Below, in pieces: positions 34,075-44,793 of a stretch of 64,000 bases of DNA. The stretch is from Neodontobutis hainanensis (taxonomy: Eukaryota > Chordata > Actinopteri > Gobiiformes > Odontobutidae): NCBI GenBank assembly GCA_024349245.1, contig JALDNG010000002.1, forward strand, positions 1 to 64,000, given 5' to 3'. Each line of letters opens with the position of its first letter. Position 1 is the stretch's first letter. Under the pieces are notes generated by a model that had not been told where the DNA came from, did no database searches, and worked only from the letters and a program-made list of their open reading frames with translations. The translations under genes were made by a program, and so were the position numbers.

Positions 34075-34440
34075 TACAGATGTGAGTTATAAAGTCTAAC
34101 TGCAGTAGGTAGGAATGACCTGCTGTAGCGCTCCTTCCTGCTCTGAGGGTGTCTCAGTCTGCCGCTGAAGGAGCTGCTCAGAGCCATCACAGTCTGTTAC
34201 AAGGTAAAGTGACTGGTGTTTTCCCCAATGGATGTGAGCTTGGCCAACATCTTCCGCTCAACTGAATCCAGCGGGTAGCGCAGGACAGAGCCAGACCTTC
34301 TCACCAGCTTGATGAGTCTCTTCCTTTCCCGGTCCATGCTACTCGCCCACCCAGCAGACCACAGCATTCTGTGGAGGCTACCACCGAGTCATAAAACGTT
34401 CCTATCAGAGGCCTGCACACTCCGAAGGACTTGAATTATA
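34075..34440 (-). mobile_element. LINE reverse-transcriptase C-terminal fragment and 3' UTR
   Basis: On the minus strand GTFYDSVVAS, then ERKRLIKLVRRSGSVLRYPL, then ERKMLAKLTSI, and RKERYSRSFLPTAVRLYNS are read with frame changes. This is the conserved C-terminal end of a common fish non-LTR element of the CR1/Rex-like kind. A stop interrupts it after SHFTL. The clade name is uncertain; the fragment at 63215-63720 belongs to the same or a close family. Confidence 0.75.
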
Positions 34441-35439
34441 AACTCCTTAGATTGATTATTACATGTGGCCATATAAATTAATAAAAAAATGTGTTTATTT
34501 AACTAATAATGTATTGTAAATAGCTCACAGTTTACTGTATTAACTCTTGCATTTACAATGCTTTTCAAAAGTAAGGGTTTATATCCATCTACACGGGGCC
34601 CTGAGGAATAGCTTGGATTGCTTACCAGCTTCCTGGTCATTACCATGAGACTAAAACAAGATTGAGTAAATATGCATGATTAAAATATGAGACTTAACTT
34701 ATGAAAGTCAACATAGCTTGTGTCTTTCTTCAATTCATTGCTTTTACAAATCAATCCATATATTCAGCAACACCATCACATAGGTATGTTTTAAAATATA
34801 ACATACTCTCAGTTGGTCTGACAGTCGAGTGGAAAGAACATGTAGTTTTATGGATGCAGGAAGCACTTGCCCATGAACTCTTCTCTTTTACCACTGTATT
34901 AACTCGTCTTGGAACATTCTGCTCAGTCTGGCACTGTTTTATAATAACTATACTGTAGAGCAGTTGAGATCTACTGACAAGGTTGAACGTAATGAGATTC
35001 ACCTTCTGGATTTATTATAGCTGACATGAGTTTCTTCTCTGGGTGGACACTGTTTGGTGACCTGCCGTATAAATCCACTTTAAACCTCTTCAAGTAATGC
35101 TCATACATTTTCAACAGGAAAGTTCAACCTTATTCTTAGACATTAACCAATAATTGAACAACTGAAAAGGGATCATGAACAATATTCACTCATTATATAG
35201 CATGTGGTGGAATATTTTAATTTTGAATGCTCCTGACCTTATTGAAAAGTGTTTATGATCATTACTTTTTTAATTTTACTCCAGAGAGAAAATATAATGA
35301 ATGCTGGACTTTGTAGTATAAGCTGATCATGACTTTGATTGGCTTGGGTAGAAATGAATGAGAAGCGTGCACTTTATGACTGTGCCTGTTCTTGTATAAT
35401 GTCTGTTTGTTGCTTTTTCTTAACGAGTGTGTGGTTAAA
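34441..35439. other. no gene seen
   Basis: AT-rich, with chance ORFs at 34701-34958 and 35002-34751 (minus) that overlap on opposite strands. No family is recognised. Confidence 0.5.
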
Positions 35440-35612
35440 TGATATGGCACAGTGGGTTGCACTGTCGGCTCTCAGCAAGAAGGTCCAGGGTTTGACTCCT
35501 GAGTCAGACAGGGCCTTTCTGGGTGGACTTTGCATGTTCTGCACGGGTTGGTTTTCTACAGATTAGATTTTTTCCCCCAACATCCAAGCTACAATTGGAG
35601 AGTGAATTGTGA
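35440..35612 (+). mobile_element. SINE family A, 5' half, degraded
   Basis: GGCACAGTGGGTTGCACTGT, then CAGCAAGAAGGTCCAGGGTT and GGACTTTGCATGTTCTGCAC, parallel the head and first body block of the copy at 14177. The tail part is absent or decayed. Confidence 0.65.
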
Positions 35613-36094
35613 CAAAAAAAATGAGCTAACTACAGCTATTACAGGAAGAAGAATGTTGGTAAATAAGACAGGTTGTATTAGATCATTTTAAGGTCTACAT
35701 ACAGTATATTTATTCTAGATACACAACAATGGCTGAAAGAGCTCTTGAAGCTGCCTAAGTATAGAGGATGATACAGGTTGTCTATAATAGTTTTAAGCCA
35801 TTCTATATTATTCTCATGATATACCACCGCACTCCCCAGTTTCACAAACCAGAAGAGACTTTTTTACCACACGGCTTATTCTGGACCACAAGACCTTGTC
35901 TCACCTTCCTGGCCTGCATACAAATACTCTATGCTGTAGTTTCTGTTTTTTTCAGGGCCCATAGTAATATTAACCCTTCAAATCGATTGACATTATATGT
36001 AGTTCACCATGATTACTTTACTGACTAAGGCTGTCTGAAGGGATGAGACTACGCACCTCCAAGTTAATAAACATGGCCCACAGTAAAAAAGGTG

Positions 36095-36235
36095 GATTGA
36101 CCAGTTTGCAAAAGAGAACCTGACTTAAGTGGAGGAGTTCAAGTATCTTGGGAGATTGTTCACAAGTGAGGGAAGGAGTGAACAGGAGATTAACATGTGG
36201 ATCGGTGCAGTATCTGTTGCAACATAGTCAATAAA
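36095..36235 (+). mobile_element. Rex3 LINE fragment (post-RT region)
   Basis: AGTGGAGGAGTTCAAGTATC then TTGGGAGATTGTTCACAAGT and GGATCGGTGCAGTATCTG match the recalled Rex3 segment for the post-catalytic domain (..EEFKYLGxLFTSEG..). No frame is open through it. Confidence 0.6.
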
Positions 36236-36957
36236 TTGCCACAAATCAAAGTTCTTGACTTACCAGTTGTTCTACGTTCCTTCTTGCCACTGTGGACATG
36301 AGCTCAAACCTTATCAATTGGATGGCACAAATGACAGTAAGGCTCATTCTTTTATTTGTGATTACTGGTGTTTTGGGAACAGAACCTGTAATTCTGCAGT
36401 CTCAGCAGAGCCCTGTGTCCTATTTTGGCTTCATTACCTGCATGCTATACCAATAAAGTAAAAAAGAAAATTAATACATAGTAAGGATGAAAGTGGAATT
36501 TGTCCCCGTTAAGTTATTTGTATAATACAACCCAAATCTGTATGTCATTTAACTGAATGGTTTTTGAAACGGGTTCTATGTCATACATAAAAATGTACGA
36601 TCTACTGTAGTTTGCTAGTATAAATCTGCACCTGAAAATCTTGAGAACCAGCCAGGCTTGGAGAAGCAGATAAACCGTAGACTGCTTCCCTGAGTTTCTC
36701 TGAGTTCTCCAGAGTGTGTGTGTACAAACTGAATATACTAATAATAAACTAGGTAGGGTACTACAGGTCAGAGGACCACTCGACAATACTGTCCTGAAGT
36801 CATTTGTCACCCACTCTGCATTAAGATTTTACTTTTAACTATTGAGAGTACACAGTACAGTAACTTCGCAAGCTGCTAAATGTTACAAGGTGGCATGCAA
36901 ACTTTGGCATTGTGCTCTTGGAATAGTATGTGCAACACACCTGAGAAAAACACTAGG

Positions 36958-37420
36958 TGTTATGGTCCACTGCATTTAGCTGTTTTTCCCAGTTTGTGTT
37001 CTCCCTCCCCAGTCTGGGTTTCTGCTGTGGGTATAGCCCTTTCTCCTGCTCCAAGACTGGCCAGCACACCTGCAATCAATCCAATCAGCTGCTGCAGTAC
37101 TTGAACCTGGTCTGCCAGATTGTCAGTCCACCACTGTGGTGAAGACTCTCTCAGCGCCCTCTTGTTTTTTGATACTAAGCCTTTGAAATAGCTTTTGAAT
37201 ACTTACCTTGTCTGTCTCTGCTCTCCCAGATCACTGTGCCAGCCAGTCATCACTGCTCCTCCACTTCAACCCACTTCCCAGCTTGAACTCCAGTCCAGCC
37301 AGCCAACCTGCACCGCCCACCTGTCTCCTGTCATCACCGCTTGAATTGCTTAACTATTCATTAAAGAAATGTTTCACTTACCTGTTCAAGTTGGGTCCTC
37401 CTTATCTCAAAGCCATAGCA
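36958..37420 (+). repeat. probable solo LTR of a Ty3/gypsy-type element
   Basis: A 463-bp block starts TGTTATGGTCC and ends AAAGCCATAGCA, with a 3' part (ATTCATTAAAGAAATGTTTC then CTTACCTGTTCAAG) typical of fish gypsy LTR ends: polyadenylation region, then a CTGTTCAAG...CATAACA-like terminus. No internal coding flanks it. The 5-bp flanks (CTAGG and TTTGG) do not match, so either it has decayed or the ends are slightly off. Confidence 0.5.
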
Positions 37421-37633
37421 TTTGGATATATTGCTGCTGGCTAGAATTATAAGATCTTGACAACGGAAAGGAGAGGTCTTTTGTGCTAAAAAAAAATTCT
37501 GATTGGGACTGATCAGGCTGAATTGTTAATGTAATGAATAACTTCTCCTTTAAGCTTGCCTATGTTTTGGTGAGAACTAAGAACAGGTCAACTAATGCAT
37601 CAAACTTCTACATTATCAAGGATGAATCTAGAA

Positions 37634-37953
37634 TAGGGTAACCATGCATCCCATTTTATCCAGAACAGTCCTGTGTCCTGGGGGTATCTGCAAAAACATA
37701 TCAAAAATATGCAAAAATATCCCAGTTTTCTCCTCTTCACCTCGCCCCAATTGTCCCGTTTTTTTACCGTCAATGCCAATCATAAAGTCAAAGCAGCGCA
37801 CTTTGCTGGTAACTCATTTGTCAGTAGACTGTCTTTGTGTCATTTTGCGCAGCATTTTCCATTAAGGAATTTCTGTTAAGATGCTGTCCTTTGATTTGCG
37901 TAAATAAAATTAAAAGTGTCCCAGTTTTGAGGTTTGAAAATCTGGTCACCATA
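37634..37953. mobile_element. non-autonomous hAT-type element, 320 bp, with 8-bp target duplication
   Basis: Termini are TAGGGTAACCA on the left and TGGTCACCATA on the right, which inverted agree at 9 of 11 positions. The flanking octamers ATCTAGAA (37626-37633) and ATCTATAA (37954-37961) agree at 7 of 8, the target-site length of hAT elements. The interior is non-coding. Confidence 0.75.
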
Positions 37954-38982
37954 ATCTATAAGTTCATTGTATCTCAATGCACAGATTAGCCCTTGGGGAA
38001 AAATCTGATTTTTCCGAGAAGCTTATCAGATGAGGAGAGCTCTTATCTGCATGACTCTATTGATCGCTATGTGCTCTAACAGAGGTGTATGGCACTCAGG
38101 AACAAGAAGGACATGCTTGTATCTAATAGAAGTGGCTTATCAGTTTCGTACTTTGGTTAAAAACACGCCCTCATTCCTTTCTGGTGCCCGCAGGTGGTGA
38201 GACCCTATGTAAATTCTAATTTGTAAAAGGCAAACTGATGCTTAATGTTTTGGCATTTTAGATTGCTAAACTTTGTGACTTATGTCGTCATGTTTAATAA
38301 AGGAAATGTCTATCTGATTTGCAATTGCAGATGACACATTCATTCTGCAAGTCTTAATCTTATAAGCATATTACAGAGTGTATGCCCAAAGCAATTATTT
38401 GTGATGAGAAAAGGATGTCTGTGTTGTGTCTTCTTACATTATGAATCTAATTCTTCACACAAATCATTTACATGCAACCTTAATATGACTTTTTTCTCTA
38501 CAGTTTTAAATACAAGATGCACTGTCAAGTCATGCCATGGCCAAACCCGTCAGCATCCTGTCTACAAAATCAGGTTTTCAGAGAAAACAATGCAAAGAAT
38601 TTCTACATTGTTTGTTATTACTAGTTTAAATATATTTGTACCACATCAACTACTGTATACTTGCAAGATATGAAACAGAAACAAAAAACATTTAATTCAA
38701 GCCACAGATTTATGCAACACCTACTTATTGTTGATGAACATCCAATGACTTTGACACAAATGACAAATGACACAAAAAGTCAGAAAACACCAGAAATTCT
38801 TTGATTTATCAATATTGATTTTCTAATCTTAAAGTGCATTGTGTAAAATATTGTAGTGTATAGTATATATAAACAACAAAATGGACCATGTGTATAATAA
38901 ACTGTGTATAATCCAATTAAAATATCACTCTCTGCATTTGTCTATCTTTGTCTCTAAAAAAAACAAAAACTCAATTCTCCAG

Positions 38983-39090
38983 GCTTTTAATGCTGCTGAG
39001 GAGCAAGGAGGGAGGATAGAGGAGACTGTGAAGAGACAAAAGCGAGAATTCACCAGAGCATTTACACGGAAGTGACGACAATAGAATAAA
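38983..39090 (+). CDS. candidate terminal exon with immediate poly(A) signal
   Basis: A TCAATTCTCCAG acceptor (AG at 38981-38982) precedes an in-phase open stretch of 30 codons to TGA 39073-39075. The peptide is strongly charged (AEEQGGRIEETVKRQKREF), and AATAAA follows at 39085-39090. The features fit a short last exon, but a 9-base gap from stop to signal is tight, and no upstream exon or known family is identified. Confidence 0.2.
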
Positions 39091-39363
39091 ACTCGGCCCA
39101 CACTGCTCATTGTTGGACCAGATGCTCAGCATGCATTGTTGAGCAGCATCCACACACTTGAGAAGTTTTATTTGCACAAAGTAATGTGTATGAAGGTTTA
39201 GAAAACCCTACTGCTGGTTCATTGTATTATTTTTTTTCCTAATTGTCAGAATGGTTAAACTTTAAATCATTGTGTGGCTGTTATAATAGATTTATAAATA
39301 CTTCATAAATGGTCATCATGTTGGCATGTGATGCCTCTGTCTTCTGTCTCTTCTCCTCTGTAG

Positions 39364-39515
39364 GTGGGACTAAAAAGCAAGGAGGGTACAGAGTGAGAGA
39401 AGTGTGGATGCAAATACAAGACAAACCAAACAGACTCATACTAACCAATGAAAAGAGCCATTACATCCTGTTTGTACAGATGCCCATCTTGGACGAACTG
39501 ATAATTAGGTTCTGA
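39364..39515 (+). CDS. candidate terminal exon after a strong acceptor
   Basis: The pyrimidine tract CTTCTGTCTCTTCTCCTCTG followed by TAG (AG at 39362-39363) is the best splice acceptor in the window. Only one frame stays open after it, for about 50 codons to the stop at 39515 (GGTKKQGGYRVREVWMQIQD onward). AATAAA occurs at 39839-39844. No family is recognised and no partner exon is proven. Confidence 0.25.
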
Positions 39516-40229
39516 GATAACTACACAATATTAATAGTTGATATTACAACAATGGCACTATCCAAAAGGTTTTCTGTCAACTCCTCTTGATGGTTAAAGT
39601 TTCACGTCTATCCTGCATGTTGCTTTGTATCTACTAAGAAAAAAATACTAATTATTTGATCTGATAAGCCAAGAATTGTAAAAAAAAAAACCCTCAAATG
39701 TAGGTATCCATGTTTTTAGTTTATTTTTGCTTTAACATTTACTGAAATGCCTAAATGAAATGGAGATATGCAGTAAGATTGTCTAGATGCAGTTATGAGT
39801 TACTCTCATCTGGGCCATAAAAATGTTGATTCTCTATTAATAAAGTAGGATATGACAGGACTTATTGAGAAAATCTATAATTTATTCTGAAACGTAGACC
39901 AGCAGTTCAGTCTTGACCAGACATAATTGGAATCTTAGTTTGGTCCATAGGAACATCATTTGTTGGAGACTGGATGAAATATTGACCAAGAAGTACTTTT
40001 CAGCTTGCACAGTCCCAGTGAGTTTGGCTGCACCTCTTTGGGGATTCAGTGCAGATCAGCTCTTGTCACAGCTGTATAATATAGGCGAGGATTACCGGGT
40101 TAAAATAATGAGCTGAAATCGCACATAGGGGCGGGGAAGAAACTTTCCCCAGTCAATTTAAAAGGAACACTTTTAAAAGAAAGAAAGAAAAAAACTTCAA
40201 GAAGACAATTATTGCATAGCATTTCTCAA

Positions 40230-40520
40230 TTGTTAATCAAAAAGACTTAAGATTTTGAATGCAGTGGAGCAGATCAAAACAAGTATTTCCTCCGTCACAC
40301 CACACTTGACATGGCATTACAGCAAGCCATAATGATTTCAGGCCAAAGCCACCATAATTATTAATAGTCTCGCTAAAACACAAAACACTTAGGTTCTCTG
40401 CCCCACAGGGGACAGCCATATGTAATTATTCGACTTAATTAGTGGTCTAAGAGTCTATCTGATTAAGTTGTAAGATGGCCCTTCAACTAATTCAATTTAG
40501 ATTGCGGTCGGCAGCAGGTT
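40230..40520. other. candidate conserved non-coding element (homeobox-site rich)
   Basis: A complex, non-repetitive stretch with clustered TAAT cores: CATAATTATTAATAG, GTAATTATTCG, CTTAATTAG and ACTAATTCAATTTAG. No open frame. The call is based only on texture; conservation cannot be seen here. Confidence 0.25.
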
Positions 40521-43500
40521 GAGACCTTCAAACCGTCAAGACTGAAACTCCTGTGCACCAAAGGATAAAGAACTACCCCCTAATATTAGGGAATAGGAGG
40601 GAGTCCTATTCCCAAACACACACACACATAAAAATTACAAAATTCTTATTAATGACATTCTTTTTAAGTTGTAAATTAATCACATAGCATCATCGGCAAT
40701 AAGAAAAAAAAACACTTAACAACAAGTGATGCAATAAATGTCTAAGACCTGCTATTTTATGTTGAGCATTTAGCTGATCAAAAATATATGTAAGGCCCCA
40801 AATCAATAGCACACATTCTTTGTCACATTTTCAAATTTACAGCAGCTGACTTTCACATTGTCAAACATTAGAGCCGCCAAATACTGTCAAGCTAAACAAA
40901 TAAATTGTGCACGTAAGAATATATACAGTAATATATACGTGCACAGCTGCTGGCAGATAAGTACATGCACCTTATCTTCAGCTGCCAAATAATAGTTTGT
41001 GCCACTGAAATGGTACGGGTCAATATGGCACAGTTATAGAGGATATTTTGAAAAGGGATTTGAGATGGCTGTATCATACCATTTTGGTCATCCTCCACTT
41101 TGTTTTTATCAGCACCGTATAGTCACCAAAAGCTGGAGCTAAACACATTTCAGTCTGTTGATTGAGCAACAAAGAATTGTCAGTTTGTTGAAAACAAGAA
41201 TTAAAGCGGACAACACAAAACTACTACATTTTCTCAAACAACACTTGTGTTGTGTGTTAATAATCAACAAATGGAATGAAAAAAAAACAACAAATTGTTG
41301 TACTTCAAATAAACTGAACCAGAGCAGGTATAATATATCATATATGCACTCTTGATTTTTGATTCAAGAACTAAATTGAACTGAAAATAAGCAAAACCCG
41401 ACATAAAACAATAAGTCTCAAAAATATTCACAATTTAAAAATATAATATTGACAATATAGACAATCTACAAACATTTTTTTCATCATTATGGCTATAGCA
41501 GTCAGTAGAAAAGTCCCTGCCCTATACAGGCTTTAACAAACAGAGCCTCATTGTACTGCTCAGTGACAAGTTTATATTTAGTTTAATGTATCTTTTAATT
41601 ACATCAAATGTTTTTTCTAAAACACAAGCATCTAAGGAGATACTAAAATTTATTTGACAAGAACAACAGCACAGACATCAAAGTGTAGCCTGAAAAAGGG
41701 GAAGTCTACACAAATAAACTGATAGTAGGTTGTGCTATAAAGGTGTCAGTTGGGGTGTAGGAATACACCAGGCAGTGATAAGAAGGAAGGTCTACCCCGC
41801 AGAGAATTGTAATCAAAGCCTAGGGATAAAGGGTATTCTCTGTAAGGATGATCTCCATTACAAAGCTGAGCATATGAAAGCCATATCCCGCAGTACAGTC
41901 ATTCGCTTTAATCATCTTGACACTGCTCACAACTAGTAAGTAACCCACAGTCATCAGAGCGTAAGTCCACACCACCCCAGCTCCCACGGTGAGCCACACA
42001 TTTAAACATACAACAATGTGGATAAATCTGGATCAATGTGGGTGCAAAACACAGTGTCCATCAGATTAGAATTTTGTAGTTTATTAGCGACATCTGAGGG
42101 AGCTATCCAAGAAAAGTTAAATGGAAAGAGCACCACAAAGATAGTTTTGGGGGTGAGCCATCTGCAAACTCATCCTTGAAATGTGTAGTCATAACTGATC
42201 ATCTCCCCTTTCCCGATATGACACAATATTGTTCCTTAAGTAATTACTGTTCATACCTGACCAGGAGAAACAGATCCCATATGTCTCCTGTATATTGTGT
42301 ATTGTCTTAAGTTTTCCAGCTCCGCTTTATCTCTTCGTCGTTTGTCCCAAAAATGTCCTATAAATTTTGTCCTGCTTTGTTCCCTCTTTACTTTTAATAT
42401 GTCCCATTGGGAAGAAGTCAGTCTGTAATTATTATTATCATCCTTTTAAAATCATGTTTTGTTTTTTTTCCTCTGTATAAATGATGAACGTTAATGCACT
42501 TAGGCATGTATTGTTATAATACTGTCCTCATCTGATGGTGCTAATTACTTAGGTTTGTTCCGAAAGAATGTATGCTAACACGCTAACGTTGCCAACCTTT
42601 TTCCTCAGGGAGCTACTTGATATGGCAGTGCTTAACGTTTATTCTCATAGCTTCTTGCAACGCAAACAAAATGTATTTTGTTTAGCCAAATCATTAACTC
42701 TGAACTTTCACAAAATGTTGGTGTCCACAGCTCAAGTTTTGCAATAATAACAAAAAAACATATGTGTATGCATTTCTTTACTGTTTATCTCACACTATAA
42801 AATGAAAAGATACATTCTGTGAAAACTAAACAATGCAATTCCAAATGCACAGATACTTGTGTATTCAGAGAGATGACTGGAACTGATGAGGTCAACGTGA
42901 GAGGTGTAGCCTCAGGTTTATTCTTATGGACTCATTTAAATGTTCATCTGTCAGTCTGCTTCTGAACTTACTTTTATGAATTGAATAAACTTTCAGCCAT
43001 CACAATCATAGCCTCTTTTACAATCATCAGTGAACAGCTTTTTGTGCTTCGTTAAGATGTGCACCACTTTAAATGGCTCTTTATATTGTAACTTAATACA
43101 CTAAGCCGCTCCTCCGTCCTGTTCAGTGCACACCCGCCCCTCTCTGCTGGCTGGTATGATGCTGTACCTGTAGCTCGGAGATCATCATAACCTTCTGCTT
43201 TGTATTACTTTACAAAAATAAATAAAGCAATAAAATAAAACAGCTCGAAGATGGAAGTGGCTTCCATTGTTTACTTTAAAGACTCTTTGGTCTCTTTGAA
43301 CCGGCTCATTCACAACCGGACCCATCACAAATTCATTAGGGCTTTGCCAAACTACTTGAAAAGCGACATGTTAGAGCAGGAGACCCCTGCTCAAACATGA
43401 TTATAACATAATGTATTGTGTAGCTTGGCCTGGAGATCCTGTGGCTAATGCTATGTGCTAAAATATTATTTGATCCTGGTTGTCAGGTGCAATTATATAT

Positions 43501-43705
43501 ATTGCGCCTCCAAAGCTGTCCTTGAGTCTCGTTGGTCATTCAGCCACCACATACACATATCAACCACAAAGCAGAAGTCCACCGGTCAGAGACAATATAA
43601 TACTCTATTATTGTTAAGTTCCCTACATACAACAAATAGGTGCAAAAATATTTAGCAATTTTTTTTTTTGCGTGTGTTTGTGTATGTGTGTTTATGCATT
43701 TGCAG
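40521..43705. other. 3.2 kb without supported genes
   Basis: AT-rich DNA. 43250-43330 has a TTGAACCGG...ACAACCGG motif resembling a dispersed fish repeat, but it was not delimited. Other ORFs look like chance. Confidence 0.5.
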
Positions 43706-43759
43706 AACAAACCAGATCCCTGGGTCAGTGGAATACCTGTCTATACTTTTTCTATTCAG
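43706..43759 (+). CDS. candidate 54-nt microexon
   Basis: A T/G-rich tract starting at about 43660 leads to CATTTGCAG (AG at 43704-43705). The next 54 nt are open in frame and read NKPDPWVSGIPVYTFSIQ, ending CAG|GTGTGA (GT at 43760). The length is a multiple of three with phase 0 at both ends, as for cassette microexons. The other two frames are not favoured by composition. The parent gene is unknown, and a 54-nt open stretch can occur by chance. Confidence 0.25.
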
Positions 43760-44762
43760 GTGTGAAAAATGCAGCTTTACTGAAGGATATGTGATAGGTG
43801 AGGAAGCTTACAAGTGGCATAATGTCAATATGCTTGGAATGACACCCTATTTTCTTAGTCAACTGTTTATTTGATGTGGAAACAGCAGTGTAATTACCAT
43901 ATTTTTGACAAGAACTAATTTGAGCATGCTTAAAACATATCTTGAGTTATTCATAACATTCGGTGCTGTTATCAGGCTTTTTTGATTAATTTATACCTCT
44001 GTGAGTGTTTGAAACCTCTGAAGTGTTTGGTCTGCATTAAGAGTGAATAAATAAAAATCAAAAGAGACAATGAAGAAATGCTCTTTTGTGAAAAACGATA
44101 TCAAGAGAGGCAGGGTTCATGAGAGCACTTGGCTGTAATAGAGACAGACTGCAGATAGCTTCAGGGGGCTGTGATTTTATTGAAGCCACCATGACACTCC
44201 AATATCACCTCTACTTAGATATGAATTATTGCACCTTTGGGGGGGGCAACGAAAAAAAACACTTAAAATCTAGATGACAGGCTCGGAAACCCTAAGCAGT
44301 TGGTTGGAACCTTTTTTTAACCTTATCTAATTGGGGTGGTCTTGCTCTGCATCCAACAAACTGCTGCGCCATTTGTTTTTGTTGTGTATTTCATGTTTTC
44401 TTCCATCAGTGTTAATTAATTTTCACGGCTGGCATAGAGCCCGGTTTGGTTATTAGTCCTGTGATCTTGGAGAAGGACAATGTTCGGGAGCCAAGTGCCC
44501 TTACAACCCTTATTCATTTATGTGCAGAAATCCAACCAGACCTCCACTGCACTTTGAGATCACACAGGTCAAAGGTTATGCACTCAATGATAGGTTAAGC
44601 CTGCTATCTTTTAGAGGGTTGAGTTGGTATTGGACAGGCATTGGTCGTTTGAAAAAAAAGCACTGCAAGGTCGGTTGTTGTTGCCTGCCCTGTCTTTGTG
44701 AACATTAGCTGTCATGTTGCCACTTATTGATCTTATTTATCTGTACTTAAGCAAGGACAGAT

Positions 44763-44786
<24 letters not shown>
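44763..44786. repeat. (TA)n microsatellite, 12 units
   Basis: Short uninterrupted TA run. Confidence 0.95.
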
Positions 44787-44793
<7 letters not shown>

